This document shows positions 8,607-17,240 of a stretch of DNA of 43,749 nt, one piece after another. Under the pieces are notes generated by a model. The model was not told the DNA's origin and searched no databases. It saw nothing but the letters and a program-made list of their open reading frames with translations. The stretch lies in the NCBI GenBank assembly GCA_024695705.1, contig JAILHP010000190.1, forward strand, positions 1-43,749, given 5' to 3'. Every line of letters starts with the position of its first letter. Within the stretch, counting starts at the first letter, position 1. This DNA comes from Prevotella sp. (GTDB lineage Bacteria > Bacteroidota > Bacteroidia > Bacteroidales > Bacteroidaceae). The translations under genes and the position numbers were made by a program.

Positions 8607-9554
8607 ATGATTAACCGCGAAATTATTAGAATTAAGATAGTCCAGTTAACCTACGCGTACTATCAAAACGGAAGCAAGAACATGGATTCGGCTGAAAAAG
8701 AACTTTTCTTCAGCCTTTCTAAAGCTTATGACCTCTACAACTACCTCCTGGCCTTAATCGTTGCTGTCACTAAGGAAGCACGCAAACACCTTGAAGTAGC
8801 CCAGTCAAAAGCAAAACGCGAAGGCACACCAGAGCCTTCAGGGAAGTTTGCCTACAACCGTTTCGCCCTGCAACTGGAGGAAAACAGGATGCTCAACGAC
8901 TTCCTGGAGATTCAGAAGAAGAGCTGGGACAACGACATTGAGGCCGTACAAACCCTCTACAACCAGATTGTCAGCAGCACCATCTATCAGGAATACATGG
9001 ACAATGAAGAAGATTCGTATGCTGCCGACCGGGAGCTTTGGCGGAAGATCTATCGCACGTTCATCCAGGACAACAATGAACTGGACAGCGTGCTAGAGGA
9101 ACAGAGCCTCTACTGGAACGACGACAAGGAGATTGTTGACACCTTTGTGTTGAAGACCATCAAGCGCTTTGAGGAAAACAACAAGGCCAGCCAAGAACTG
9201 CTGCCCGAATACGACAGCGAGGAAGACAAGGACTTTGCCCGCAAGCTGTTCCGCTCAACCATCCTGAATGCCAACGAGTATCAGGGATTCATGAGCGAAG
9301 CATCACACAACTGGGACTTCTCACGCCTGGCCTATATGGATGTGGTTATCATGCAGATAGCCATCGCCGAGATGATGACTTTCCCCAGCATTCCCATCAG
9401 CGTGACCATCAACGAGTTTGTTGACATTGCCAAGCTCTATTCCACTCCTAAGAGTGGAGGCTACATCAACGGCATGCTTGATGCCATTGCCCGTCACCTC
9501 ATCAACACGCACCGGCTGATGAAGCGGATGGAAGAGCCAAGAAGAAAATATTAA
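8607..9554 (+). CDS. nusB: Transcription antitermination factor NusB
   Basis: C-terminal NusB domain (DFSRLAYMDVVIMQIAIAEMMTFPSIPISVTINEFVDIAKLYSTPKSGGYINGMLD); long N-terminal extension typical of Bacteroidetes. Confidence 0.92.
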   Translation: MINREIIRIKIVQLTYAYYQNGSKNMDSAEKELFFSLSKAYDLYNYLLALIVAVTKEARKHLEVAQSKAKREGTPEPSGKFAYNRFALQLEENRMLNDFLEIQKKSWDNDIEAVQTLYNQIVSSTIYQEYMDNEEDSYAADRELWRKIYRTFIQDNNELDSVLEEQSLYWNDDKEIVDTFVLKTIKRFEENNKASQELLPEYDSEEDKDFARKLFRSTILNANEYQGFMSEASHNWDFSRLAYMDVVIMQIAIAEMMTFPSIPISVTINEFVDIAKLYSTPKSGGYINGMLDAIARHLINTHRLMKRMEEPRRKY

Positions 9555-9595
9555 AGATGAAAAATGAAAGATTAAACATTAAACTTTATAATTAT
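9554..9595. repeat. Period-7 tract (aagatga aaaatga aagatta aacatta aacttta taattat)
   Basis: Fills the nusB-yajC junction. Confidence 0.7.
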
Positions 9596-9878
9596 GAACC
9601 CGAATACACAAATGCTAATCATGATGGTGGCAATCTTTGCCATCTTCTATTTCTTTATGATCCGTCCGCAACAGAAGAAGCAGAAGGAAATTCGCAATTT
9701 CCAGAACTCGCTGACTGAGGGCACCAACGTTTTCACCAGCGGAGGCATCTATGGAACGGTCAAGAAGATTGACCTGGCCAACAACATTGTGGAGGTAGAA
9801 GTAGCCAAGGGCACCATCATCCGCGTCAACAGGAACTACGTGTTCAAGGATGATGCCAGCACGCCGACAGCGAAGTAA
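9594..9878 (+). CDS. yajC: Preprotein translocase subunit YajC
   Basis: IFYFFMIRPQQKKQKEIRNFQNSL; GGIYGTVKKID. Confidence 0.95.
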   Translation: MNPNTQMLIMMVAIFAIFYFFMIRPQQKKQKEIRNFQNSLTEGTNVFTSGGIYGTVKKIDLANNIVEVEVAKGTIIRVNRNYVFKDDASTPTAK

Positions 9879-9916
9879 GAAGTAAGAGGTTAGAAGTTAG
9901 AAGTTAGGAGTTAAGT
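9875..9916. repeat. Period-7 tract (gtaagaa gtaagag gttagaa gttagaa gttagga gttaagt)
   Basis: Six consecutive heptamers; includes the yajC TAA and part of the next GTG start. Confidence 0.9.
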
Positions 9917-10898
9917 GAATAGCATCACGAGTGTTTTCCGTATAGTCAGGGACTTCTTGTTCAGTAACATCAACAAGCAGTTCCTGACGTTCTTGTTCTT
10001 TCTCTCGCTCTCAGGCATCTTCTGGATGATGCTGACACTGGTAGAGACCTATGAGAAAGAGCTGAAGATACCCGTGCAGATATCACAGATTCCCAACAAC
10101 GTCGTGCTCACCTCCGACGATGTCGATACGGTACGTATCACCGTTCGCGATAGGGGATGGATGATCCTGTCCTACCTCTATGGAAACCAGTTGAAACGGG
10201 TCTATGCAAACTTCAAGAACTACAACCGAGGAAACGGATACGGTGTGATTCCTGCCAATGAGCTAATGAAACTCATTCACGCCCAGAATCCAATCATGAC
10301 GTCGAAGATTACCAGTATCAAACCAGAGAAACTGGAATATTTCTATAATGACGGAGCCCACAAGCGCGTGCCGGTAAGATGGAGCGGACGGGTGATTCCC
10401 GAGCATCTCTATTTTATCTCACAAACACAATACTGGCCTGACAGCGTTGACGTCTATGCCTCACCCGGCAAGCTGGACAGCATTACCGTAGCCTATACCG
10501 AAACGCTGAACTACGCGAACTTCCGAGATACGCTTATCGTGGATTGCCAGATGGCTAAGGTGAAAGGTGTCAAGTGTGTTCCTGAGCACATCAAAGTGGG
10601 GTTCTACACCGACGTACTGACGGAAGAGAGCATTGACGATATTCCCATCATTGCGCTGAACATGCCTGAGGGCAAGGTGCTGCGCACTTTCCCTGCAAAG
10701 GTGAAGGTGAGTTTTGTGACGGGTGTCAGCCAGTTCCGCAACTTACGGCCAGAGCAGTTTGTGGTAACTGCCGACTACAAGGAGATTATTGCCAAGCCGT
10801 CAGACAAGTGCAACATCTACCTCAAGTCAGTACCTTCTGGCATCAGCCGTGCCACACTGGATCTGAAACAGGTGGATTATCTCATTGAGGAAGAATAA
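9915..10898 (+). CDS. YbbR-like domain-containing protein
   Basis: Single N-terminal TM segment and YbbR-like repeats; GTG start. Confidence 0.8.
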   Translation: MNSITSVFRIVRDFLFSNINKQFLTFLFFLSLSGIFWMMLTLVETYEKELKIPVQISQIPNNVVLTSDDVDTVRITVRDRGWMILSYLYGNQLKRVYANFKNYNRGNGYGVIPANELMKLIHAQNPIMTSKITSIKPEKLEYFYNDGAHKRVPVRWSGRVIPEHLYFISQTQYWPDSVDVYASPGKLDSITVAYTETLNYANFRDTLIVDCQMAKVKGVKCVPEHIKVGFYTDVLTEESIDDIPIIALNMPEGKVLRTFPAKVKVSFVTGVSQFRNLRPEQFVVTADYKEIIAKPSDKCNIYLKSVPSGISRATLDLKQVDYLIEEE

Positions 10899-11476
10899 TG
10901 AAGACGGGTATAACAGGGGGAATAGGCAGTGGCAAGAGCTATGTGTGCAAGTGGCTACAGGCTCGCGGGTTCGAAGTATATGACTGCGACGAAGCCGCCA
11001 AGCGTCTTATCCGCACCTCACCCGATATTCATCGTCAGCTGACTGCACTCATCGGCCCAGAAGCCTATCACTGCTCACCACTCACCACTCCTCCCTATAC
11101 CCTCAACAAGGCGGCAGTCGCCCAGTTCTTACTGCAGAGCGAGGAAAATGCCAAGTCCATTGACGCCATTGTGCACCCTGCCGTCTTCCAAGACTTCGAG
11201 GAGAGTGGCATGGAGTGGATGGAGAGTGCCATCCTCTTCGAGTCGGGCATCTACCGACTGGTAGATTGTGTCATCGTGGTGACTGCGCCCGAGGAAGTAA
11301 GGATTCAGCGGGTCATGCAGCGCGACGGCATCACGCGGGAGAAAGTACTGGAATGGATGCAGCGTCAGTGGCCTCAGGAAGAGGTGGTCGGGCATGCAGA
11401 CTTTGAAATCATTAATGACGGCATAGCAGACATCGACGAACAAATAGAGAACATTCTTTTAAAAATGTATCATTAA
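10898..11476 (+). CDS. coaE: Dephospho-CoA kinase
   Basis: KTGITGGIGSGKSYVCKWLQARGFEVYDCDEAAKRL. Confidence 0.95.
   Translation: MKTGITGGIGSGKSYVCKWLQARGFEVYDCDEAAKRLIRTSPDIHRQLTALIGPEAYHCSPLTTPPYTLNKAAVAQFLLQSEENAKSIDAIVHPAVFQDFEESGMEWMESAILFESGIYRLVDCVIVVTAPEEVRIQRVMQRDGITREKVLEWMQRQWPQEEVVGHADFEIINDGIADIDEQIENILLKMYH
11070..11097. repeat. Short period-7 tract inside coaE (tgctcac cactcac cactcct)
   Basis: Encodes HCSPLTTPPYT within CoaE. Confidence 0.55.
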
Positions 11477-11508
11477 ATCGTAAATAGTAAATTCGTAAAT
11501 AGTAAATC
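11473..11508. repeat. Period-7 tract (ttaaatc gtaaata gtaaatt cgtaaata gtaaatc)
   Basis: Read directly; coaE/DUF5606 junction. Confidence 0.75.
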
Positions 11509-11513
11509 ACATT

Positions 11514-11966
11514 ATGTCACAGATTACAATTTTAGCTATCTCGGGCAAGCCGGGACTCTACAAACTCATTTCACGTGCCAAGAACAGCCTGATTGTCGAG
11601 GCACTTGACGAAACCAAAAAGCGTTTCCCGACCTTCGGAACGGACCGTATCATATCATTAGGCGACATTGCCATGTTTACAGAGACCGAGGACATTGCCC
11701 TATACAAGGTGCTCAATGCCATCAAGGAACTGGAACAGGGAAAAACTGTGAGTATCGACTACAAGAAGGCCAGCGGTAAGGAACTGCAGGACTACTTCAC
11801 GAAGGTGCTGCCTGAATGGGACCGCGACCGCGTACACAACAGCGACATCAAGAAGCTGCTGCAGTGGTACAACATTCTCATAGCCGCAGGCGTCACGGAC
11901 TTTGATCAGTTGAAGCCTACGGAAGGCGACAACATTGACGACAGAGAAAAGAAAGAAGAAGAATAA
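11514..11966 (+). CDS. DUF5606 family protein
   Basis: ILAISGKPGLYKLISRAKNSLIVEALDETKKRFP; conserved Bacteroidetes family. Confidence 0.8.
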   Translation: MSQITILAISGKPGLYKLISRAKNSLIVEALDETKKRFPTFGTDRIISLGDIAMFTETEDIALYKVLNAIKELEQGKTVSIDYKKASGKELQDYFTKVLPEWDRDRVHNSDIKKLLQWYNILIAAGVTDFDQLKPTEGDNIDDREKKEEE

Positions 11967-11967
11967 A

Positions 11968-12037
11968 AAAGGTAAAAAAGTAAAAAGGTAAAAGACCGAA
12001 GCACTCAGTTCTTTTACCTTTTTACTTTTTTACCTTT
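11968..12037. terminator. 27-bp perfect inverted repeat between convergent genes (probable bidirectional terminator)
   Basis: aaaggtaaaaaagtaaaaaggtaaaag / cttttacctttttacttttttaccttt, 16-nt loop. Confidence 0.8.
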
Positions 12038-15005
12038 ACATCGGTCGGAACATACCGCCACCGCCGAAGCCGCCTCCACGGCCACCGCCGAAGCCGCCTC
12101 CACGGCCACCGCCGAAGCCACCGCCAGGCATGCCGCCAGGACCTCCGAAGCCACCGCGTCCACGGTTACCCTGACGTCCACCAAAGATGTTCAGGCGATA
12201 GATGACGTGAAGCATGGCATACTGGTGAACGGAATTGTACTCCGTATCACTGCGCATCATTTCGTTGATGGTTCGGGTAAGGTTCGACTGACGGTTCAGC
12301 AAGTCGTAGAACTGCAGGCTGACGGTGAGTGCATTGCCCCGCAGGAAGCTCTGTGATATCTGAGCGTTCCATATCAGTTCATTGGTATTCATCGAAGCAT
12401 CACTGAAGCCACGACGGCTGTTCATGCTGATGTCTGATGCCAGACGAGTACCCCACGGCATTGTCACGTTGGCGCTGAGTCCGTAGGAGAAGGTCCACGT
12501 GTCAAGGTTGGCATTATCCTGTATGCTGTTACGAGAACGGTTATAATTGAACGAACCGTTTGGTTCAATCTCAAGCCACTGGTCGCGGTAGCTCAATCCG
12601 ATGCGCTCACTAAGGCCAAAGGTCTTGGTTGTGCTCTTCGTAACATCCGCACCACGGTTCAGGTTGGCATAACCAACAGAGTTATTATAGCTCAGGTTAG
12701 TGAACGTATTGACGTTGAAATAGCCCGTGGAGTCAATGGATGCGTTATAGACGAAGAAACCCTGTGCGCTCCAGTTGCCGTTGATATTCTCCGGACGCGA
12801 TATTTTTCCGCCCGTCTTGGGGTCATACGTCACCATATTGGCAATAGAATTGCTGGTCATGCGGAAATTGAGGTTGGCCATTACCGACTGCTGGTGACTG
12901 GTAAAGTAGTTGTTGTACATCAGTCGGAAGTTGTTGGTGAACGAGGGTTTCAGTCCCGGGTTACCTTTCGTGATGTTCATGGGGTCACTGTTGTCGGTAA
13001 TATCAAGCAGGTCGCTCATGGAGGGCTGACCGGTCTGTCCACGATAGTTGATGCGCAACTGGCTGACATCTGAAATCTTCCAGCGGAAGTCGGCCGTCGG
13101 CGTGATGTTAAAGACAGTACGGGTGGTATCAGTTGTTACACCCAGATAACGCTGTGAGAACTTCGATGACTGTGGAACCATCTGCACACCAATGTTGAAG
13201 TTATAGTCATTACGGACAATGCGCAACATCACCTCAGCCGTGTGGATGTAGTTCTTGTACTCGGAGAAACGGCTCAGCGGCACACTCAGATAGTCACTGA
13301 GCGGATTAGTGAGATGTGACAAGTAGGCGTCCCATCCGCGATAGCCAGCCGAGATATTCGTGAAGTCGTATTCATCGAGGTCGTAGGTTGAGCGGTCACT
13401 CTTCTGGTATCTGTACTGGAATTCATAGCTGAACTGCAGGTAGGTTCGGGGAAGAATGGGCTCACTGTAAGTCAGACGAATGTTGTAATTCCAGTTCTTG
13501 GTCGGTGTAAGGTTGTAGCGGTTGGTTTGTAGAATGGAGTCACCGCCGAGCATATTCTTAATCTGGTAGAGGTGCGACAGGTTCGACTGGAACTGATTTC
13601 CTTTGTTCTCACTATAATTACCTCCTAAAACGAGGGTGACGTTACGTCCCATGGAACTAAGGCGGCGGTTTAACTGCAACGTACCGCCAAGACTGGTAGA
13701 AGTAGTGTAATTAATGGAAGAGTTGATACGATTGTTGACCACTGAGGTATCGTTGACTGCAAGCATACGTGCCAGACTTTCAGCACTCAGGGGATCATCC
13801 ACATAAAGATAGGGATCTACGCTGAAAGAGGCCGAATTGCTGGTACTAGTCTGGTCGTTTCCGTTGTAGCTGAACGTCGGACGGAACATGATGTTGGTCA
13901 CCGAGTCTGCCTGCCATTCTATACGCATTTGTCCGTTCCAACGATTTCCTCGAGAGTAATTCTGACTCAGGCTGTTCGAGAAGGAACCGACAGTAGTATA
14001 GAAGTTTTGGGAAGACTGCCTTGTGGCTGCATCACCATCACTATGATTCCAGCGGATGCTGCCATCCCACTTGAAGTCCTTGTTGGGCTCATAGTTAATA
14101 TTGATACCAACCATTTTGTTGGCAGTCAGACCCTGTCGGCCCATACCGCCACGGAAGCCGCCACCACCGCCAGGGAAGCCCATATCGTTGGTGTTGTTGG
14201 CATTGAGCATGGCAATGGCGGTCATTTTGTCGTCGAACTTACCACCCATGATACGACTGGCATAGCGATGCTTCGTACCAGCAGCCAAGTCAGCGTTACC
14301 CATGAGTCCACGGTTCATGCCGGGCTTCACGCCAAAGTCGAGCACCGTTTCCTCGTTGCCATCCTCAATGCCGCTGATACGTGCAAGGTCACTCTTCTCG
14401 TCGTAAGCCTTGATTTGGTTGACAATGTCTGTAGGCAAGTTTTTCAGCGCCGTCTGTGTATCGCCGGTCATAAACTCCTTACCGTCAATCTTGATTTTCT
14501 TGACCTCCTTACCATTAATGGTAATCTTTCCCTGATCATCAATCTGAGCACCTGGCAGACGTCTGACAAGTTCCTCAATGGTAGAGCCTTCTGGCGTACG
14601 GAAAGCACTGGCATTATAAACGAAGGTGTCTGCACGCAGCGTCACCTTGGCAGCCTGAGCCGTTACCACCGTCTCTTCCAGGATGATGGCATCGGTCTTC
14701 ACGCCAACAGAACCCATAGCGACATCCTTGCCGCTCACTGAGACCCGTTTGGTATAGGGCTTGTAGCCTACACTGGTAATTTGGACGATGTAAGTGCCGT
14801 TCGACGGAGCCTCTAAGTTAAAATTACCGTCTTCATCAGACAGTACGCCTTTCACCATCGTCGAATCGGTCTTTAACAGTTTTACCGTTGCCATTGGTAC
14901 GGTTTCACCCGACTGGTTATCTACAACGGTACCTGTAACCTTGTGTTGTGCCTGGATAGTCAATGCCGTAATAACGGAAACTATCATCAATAGAATTCTT
15001 TTCAT
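12036..15005 (-). CDS. Outer membrane beta-barrel protein with carboxypeptidase-regulatory-like N-terminus (TonB-dependent receptor-like)
   Basis: Signal peptide; HKVTGTVVDNQSGETVPMATVKLL; plug-like LRADTFVYNASAFRTPEGSTIEELVRRLPG; beta-barrel; Gly-rich tail. Confidence 0.85.
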   Translation of the reverse strand: MKRILLMIVSVITALTIQAQHKVTGTVVDNQSGETVPMATVKLLKTDSTMVKGVLSDEDGNFNLEAPSNGTYIVQITSVGYKPYTKRVSVSGKDVAMGSVGVKTDAIILEETVVTAQAAKVTLRADTFVYNASAFRTPEGSTIEELVRRLPGAQIDDQGKITINGKEVKKIKIDGKEFMTGDTQTALKNLPTDIVNQIKAYDEKSDLARISGIEDGNEETVLDFGVKPGMNRGLMGNADLAAGTKHRYASRIMGGKFDDKMTAIAMLNANNTNDMGFPGGGGGFRGGMGRQGLTANKMVGININYEPNKDFKWDGSIRWNHSDGDAATRQSSQNFYTTVGSFSNSLSQNYSRGNRWNGQMRIEWQADSVTNIMFRPTFSYNGNDQTSTSNSASFSVDPYLYVDDPLSAESLARMLAVNDTSVVNNRINSSINYTTSTSLGGTLQLNRRLSSMGRNVTLVLGGNYSENKGNQFQSNLSHLYQIKNMLGGDSILQTNRYNLTPTKNWNYNIRLTYSEPILPRTYLQFSYEFQYRYQKSDRSTYDLDEYDFTNISAGYRGWDAYLSHLTNPLSDYLSVPLSRFSEYKNYIHTAEVMLRIVRNDYNFNIGVQMVPQSSKFSQRYLGVTTDTTRTVFNITPTADFRWKISDVSQLRINYRGQTGQPSMSDLLDITDNSDPMNITKGNPGLKPSFTNNFRLMYNNYFTSHQQSVMANLNFRMTSNSIANMVTYDPKTGGKISRPENINGNWSAQGFFVYNASIDSTGYFNVNTFTNLSYNNSVGYANLNRGADVTKSTTKTFGLSERIGLSYRDQWLEIEPNGSFNYNRSRNSIQDNANLDTWTFSYGLSANVTMPWGTRLASDISMNSRRGFSDASMNTNELIWNAQISQSFLRGNALTVSLQFYDLLNRQSNLTRTINEMMRSDTEYNSVHQYAMLHVIYRLNIFGGRQGNRGRGGFGGPGGMPGGGFGGGRGGGFGGGRGGGFGGGGMFRPM
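12061..12120. repeat. 24-bp perfect tandem repeat (2.5 copies) coding the Gly-rich C-terminus
   Basis: ccgccgaagccgcctccacggcca x2 plus partial; encodes GGRGGGFG. Confidence 0.9.
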
Positions 15006-15085
15006 TACTTTTGAATTTTATGTCTTTTTGACGTACGGAAACTTTGAAGGTTTAAAGAAAAAGTGTAATTTTGATAAAAAATCGA

Positions 15086-15149
15086 AGGTACTCTCGCTCG
15101 AGAAAACTCAAAATTCTTTTGGTTTTCTTCTCGCTTAATCGTACCTTTG
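15086..15149 (+). promoter_or_regulatory. Promoter-repeat copy 2
   Basis: aaggtactctcgctcgagaaaactcaaaattcttttggttttcttctcgcttaatcgTACCTTTG. Confidence 0.85.
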
Positions 15150-15175
15150 CACCGAAAAAACAATTGAAAATAAAA

Positions 15176-16243
15176 ATGAACCCGCAAAAAGTGATTATCT
15201 CCGAGAATCTGACCCAGTCGCTCACGGCTGCAATGGAAGGAATAGCGTACGACCGGCTCTTCATCCTTTGCGACGAGAACACACGCCAACTGTGTCTGCC
15301 CGTGCTTCAAAAGTCAATGGTCACCGCTCACCACTCTCCAATCACCTATCACCTATCACCTATCACCATTCCAACTGGTGACACCAACAAGACACTGGAG
15401 TCGCTCTGCCACGTGTGGAGCGAGTTGCAAAAGGGCGGTGCTACGCGTCACTCGTTGATGATCAACCTGGGCGGCGGCATGGTAACTGACCTCGGGGGGT
15501 TTGCCGCATCAACCTTCAAACGCGGCATTCAATACATCAACATCCCCACAACCCTGCTCTCAATGGTCGATGCCAGCGTGGGCGGCAAGACGGGCATCAA
15601 CTTCGGAGGTCTGAAAAATGAGGTGGGCGTATTCAACAACGCTTCATCTGTCATTCTCGACACTATCTTCCTTCGTACCATGGACAAGGAGAACCTGCTG
15701 TCCGGTTTTGCCGAGATGCTGAAGCACGGACTCATTTCCGATGAAAAGACATGGGCGGAACTGATGAATTTTGAGTGGAGAGTGAATAGCGTAGAGTTTG
15801 CTACTACCATTGAGAAGAGTGTTGCCGTCAAACAGCGCATCGTACTGGCCGACCCGACAGAGAAAGGTATTCGTAAAGCCCTGAACCTTGGACATACTGC
15901 CGGCCATGCCTTTGAGTCGTTTGCCATGAAGCGGAACCCCGTACTGCACGGATACGCCGTAGCCTGGGGTATCATCGTTGAGCTTTATCTCAGTGTTGTC
16001 AAGACCGGCTTCCCCACTGACCGCATGCGTCAGACCGTCCAGTTCATCCGTGAACATTATGGGCAGCTTAACTTCACCTGCAACGATTACCCCGAACTGC
16101 TGCAGCTGATGCATCACGACAAGAAGAACGAGGGAGAAACCATTAATTTCACCCTGCTTGGCGGAATTGGTGACATCAGCATCAACCAGACAGCCACTGA
16201 GGAAGAAATCAAAGAGGCCCTTGATTTCTACCGCGAGGGATGA
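15176..16243 (+). CDS. aroB: 3-dehydroquinate synthase
   Basis: NLGGGMVTDLGGFAASTFKRGIQYINIPTTLLSMVDASVGGKTGINF; start after the promoter. Confidence 0.95.
   Translation: MNPQKVIISENLTQSLTAAMEGIAYDRLFILCDENTRQLCLPVLQKSMVTAHHSPITYHLSPITIPTGDTNKTLESLCHVWSELQKGGATRHSLMINLGGGMVTDLGGFAASTFKRGIQYINIPTTLLSMVDASVGGKTGINFGGLKNEVGVFNNASSVILDTIFLRTMDKENLLSGFAEMLKHGLISDEKTWAELMNFEWRVNSVEFATTIEKSVAVKQRIVLADPTEKGIRKALNLGHTAGHAFESFAMKRNPVLHGYAVAWGIIVELYLSVVKTGFPTDRMRQTVQFIREHYGQLNFTCNDYPELLQLMHHDKKNEGETINFTLLGGIGDISINQTATEEEIKEALDFYREG
15314..15376. repeat. Period-7 tract inside aroB (tcaccgc tcaccac tctccaa tcaccta x3 tcaccat)
   Basis: Encodes AHHSPITYHLSPITIPTG. Confidence 0.9.
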
Positions 16244-17240
16244 GCCGTTCGGCCTCGGCCCGGGCGGGTTTGCCGGTTTCCGTCAGGGGAATGTGTGGAA
16301 CGGCAATAATACGACGCGGCACCCAGTACTTTGGCAGCACTTGCCGACAAAGCCTTGCGATTTTCTCTTCCTCGGGGAACGAAAGGGGAGCTTCCACCAA
16401 CAGGACAACTATTTCACCAAACTTCTCATCGCGTGCGCGCGTAATTAAATAAGGTATAGAGAGGTGGGGACGCAACAGGCGTTCGGCCTCTTCTATTTGT
16501 ATCTTGATACCACCCGAACAAATGACGTTGTCCTTACGTCCCAAGATACGGAAGGAGCCTACCCACTGCCCCTCCCCAAAGGAGGGGGGATAGGGTTCAA
16601 TGATGTCGTTGGTAACTAATTTACCTTCGTGGACGGCGGGCGCATCAATCACCAGGCAGCTGTCTTCGTTCTGCGACAGCGTGACACCAGGCAGTGGCGT
16701 GTAATAGTTGCTGCGGCTGGGACCGTTGAGCCGCCGCAGGGCAATGTGCGAGAGTGTCTCGGTCATTCCATAAGTGCTCCACACAGCGTTAGGAAAGTCC
16801 TGTAACTCACGCTCCAGCGCCTCGTCGATGGCTCCACCGCCAATTATCAGATGTCGTATCTGCTTCAAACGTTCACGTCCCTCGGCATCATGCAACAAGT
16901 TCCATACCTGCAGCGGCACCATGGCACAAAGGTCTATCCCCAGCCCCTCCCCAAAGGAGGGGAGCTCTGGTTTGCCTGAAGGCTCCTGCACGATGAGCAG
17001 CAGTCCGCAGGTCAACGCACGCACTACCATCATCTTTCCGGCAATATAGTCTAGCGACATACAGAGCAATGCTGTGTCACCCTCATGTAATCCAAGAAAC
17101 TCACACGTTGTACGTGCCGAGGCCTCCATGCGACGTTTCTCCACATGCATGGTTTTCGGCTTTCCCGTTGAGCCGCTGGTATGTACCAGCACCGTCGGGC
17201 TGTCATTGTGCCATTCGGTTAAGAATTCTTCGAGATCCAT
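16209..17240 (-). CDS. menE: o-succinylbenzoate-CoA ligase (AMP-binding, short form)
   Basis: VHTSGSTGKPKTM, STYGMTETLSHIA, GRKDNVICSGGIKIQIEEAE; located in men cluster. Confidence 0.88.
   Translation of the reverse strand: MDLEEFLTEWHNDSPTVLVHTSGSTGKPKTMHVEKRRMEASARTTCEFLGLHEGDTALLCMSLDYIAGKMMVVRALTCGLLLIVQEPSGKPELPSFGEGLGIDLCAMVPLQVWNLLHDAEGRERLKQIRHLIIGGGAIDEALERELQDFPNAVWSTYGMTETLSHIALRRLNGPSRSNYYTPLPGVTLSQNEDSCLVIDAPAVHEGKLVTNDIIEPYPPSFGEGQWVGSFRILGRKDNVICSGGIKIQIEEAERLLRPHLSIPYLITRARDEKFGEIVVLLVEAPLSFPEEEKIARLCRQVLPKYWVPRRIIAVPHIPLTETGKPARAEAERLIPRGRNQGPL
16564..16594. repeat. GC-rich palindromic element in menE
   Basis: cactgcccctccccaaaggaggggggatagg; encodes EPYPPSFGEGQW. Confidence 0.8.
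16934..16967. repeat. GC-rich palindromic element in menE, second copy
   Basis: ctatccccagcccctccccaaaggaggggagctc; encodes ELPSFGEGLGID. Confidence 0.85.

Noticed and set aside
16209-17240. menE as a truncated pseudogene (343 aa, short N-terminus)
   Set aside because: P-loop-like TSGSTGKPK, TYGMTE and GRKDNVICSGG motifs and the C-terminal domain are intact; short MenE forms are plausible in this phylum, so I kept it as functional.
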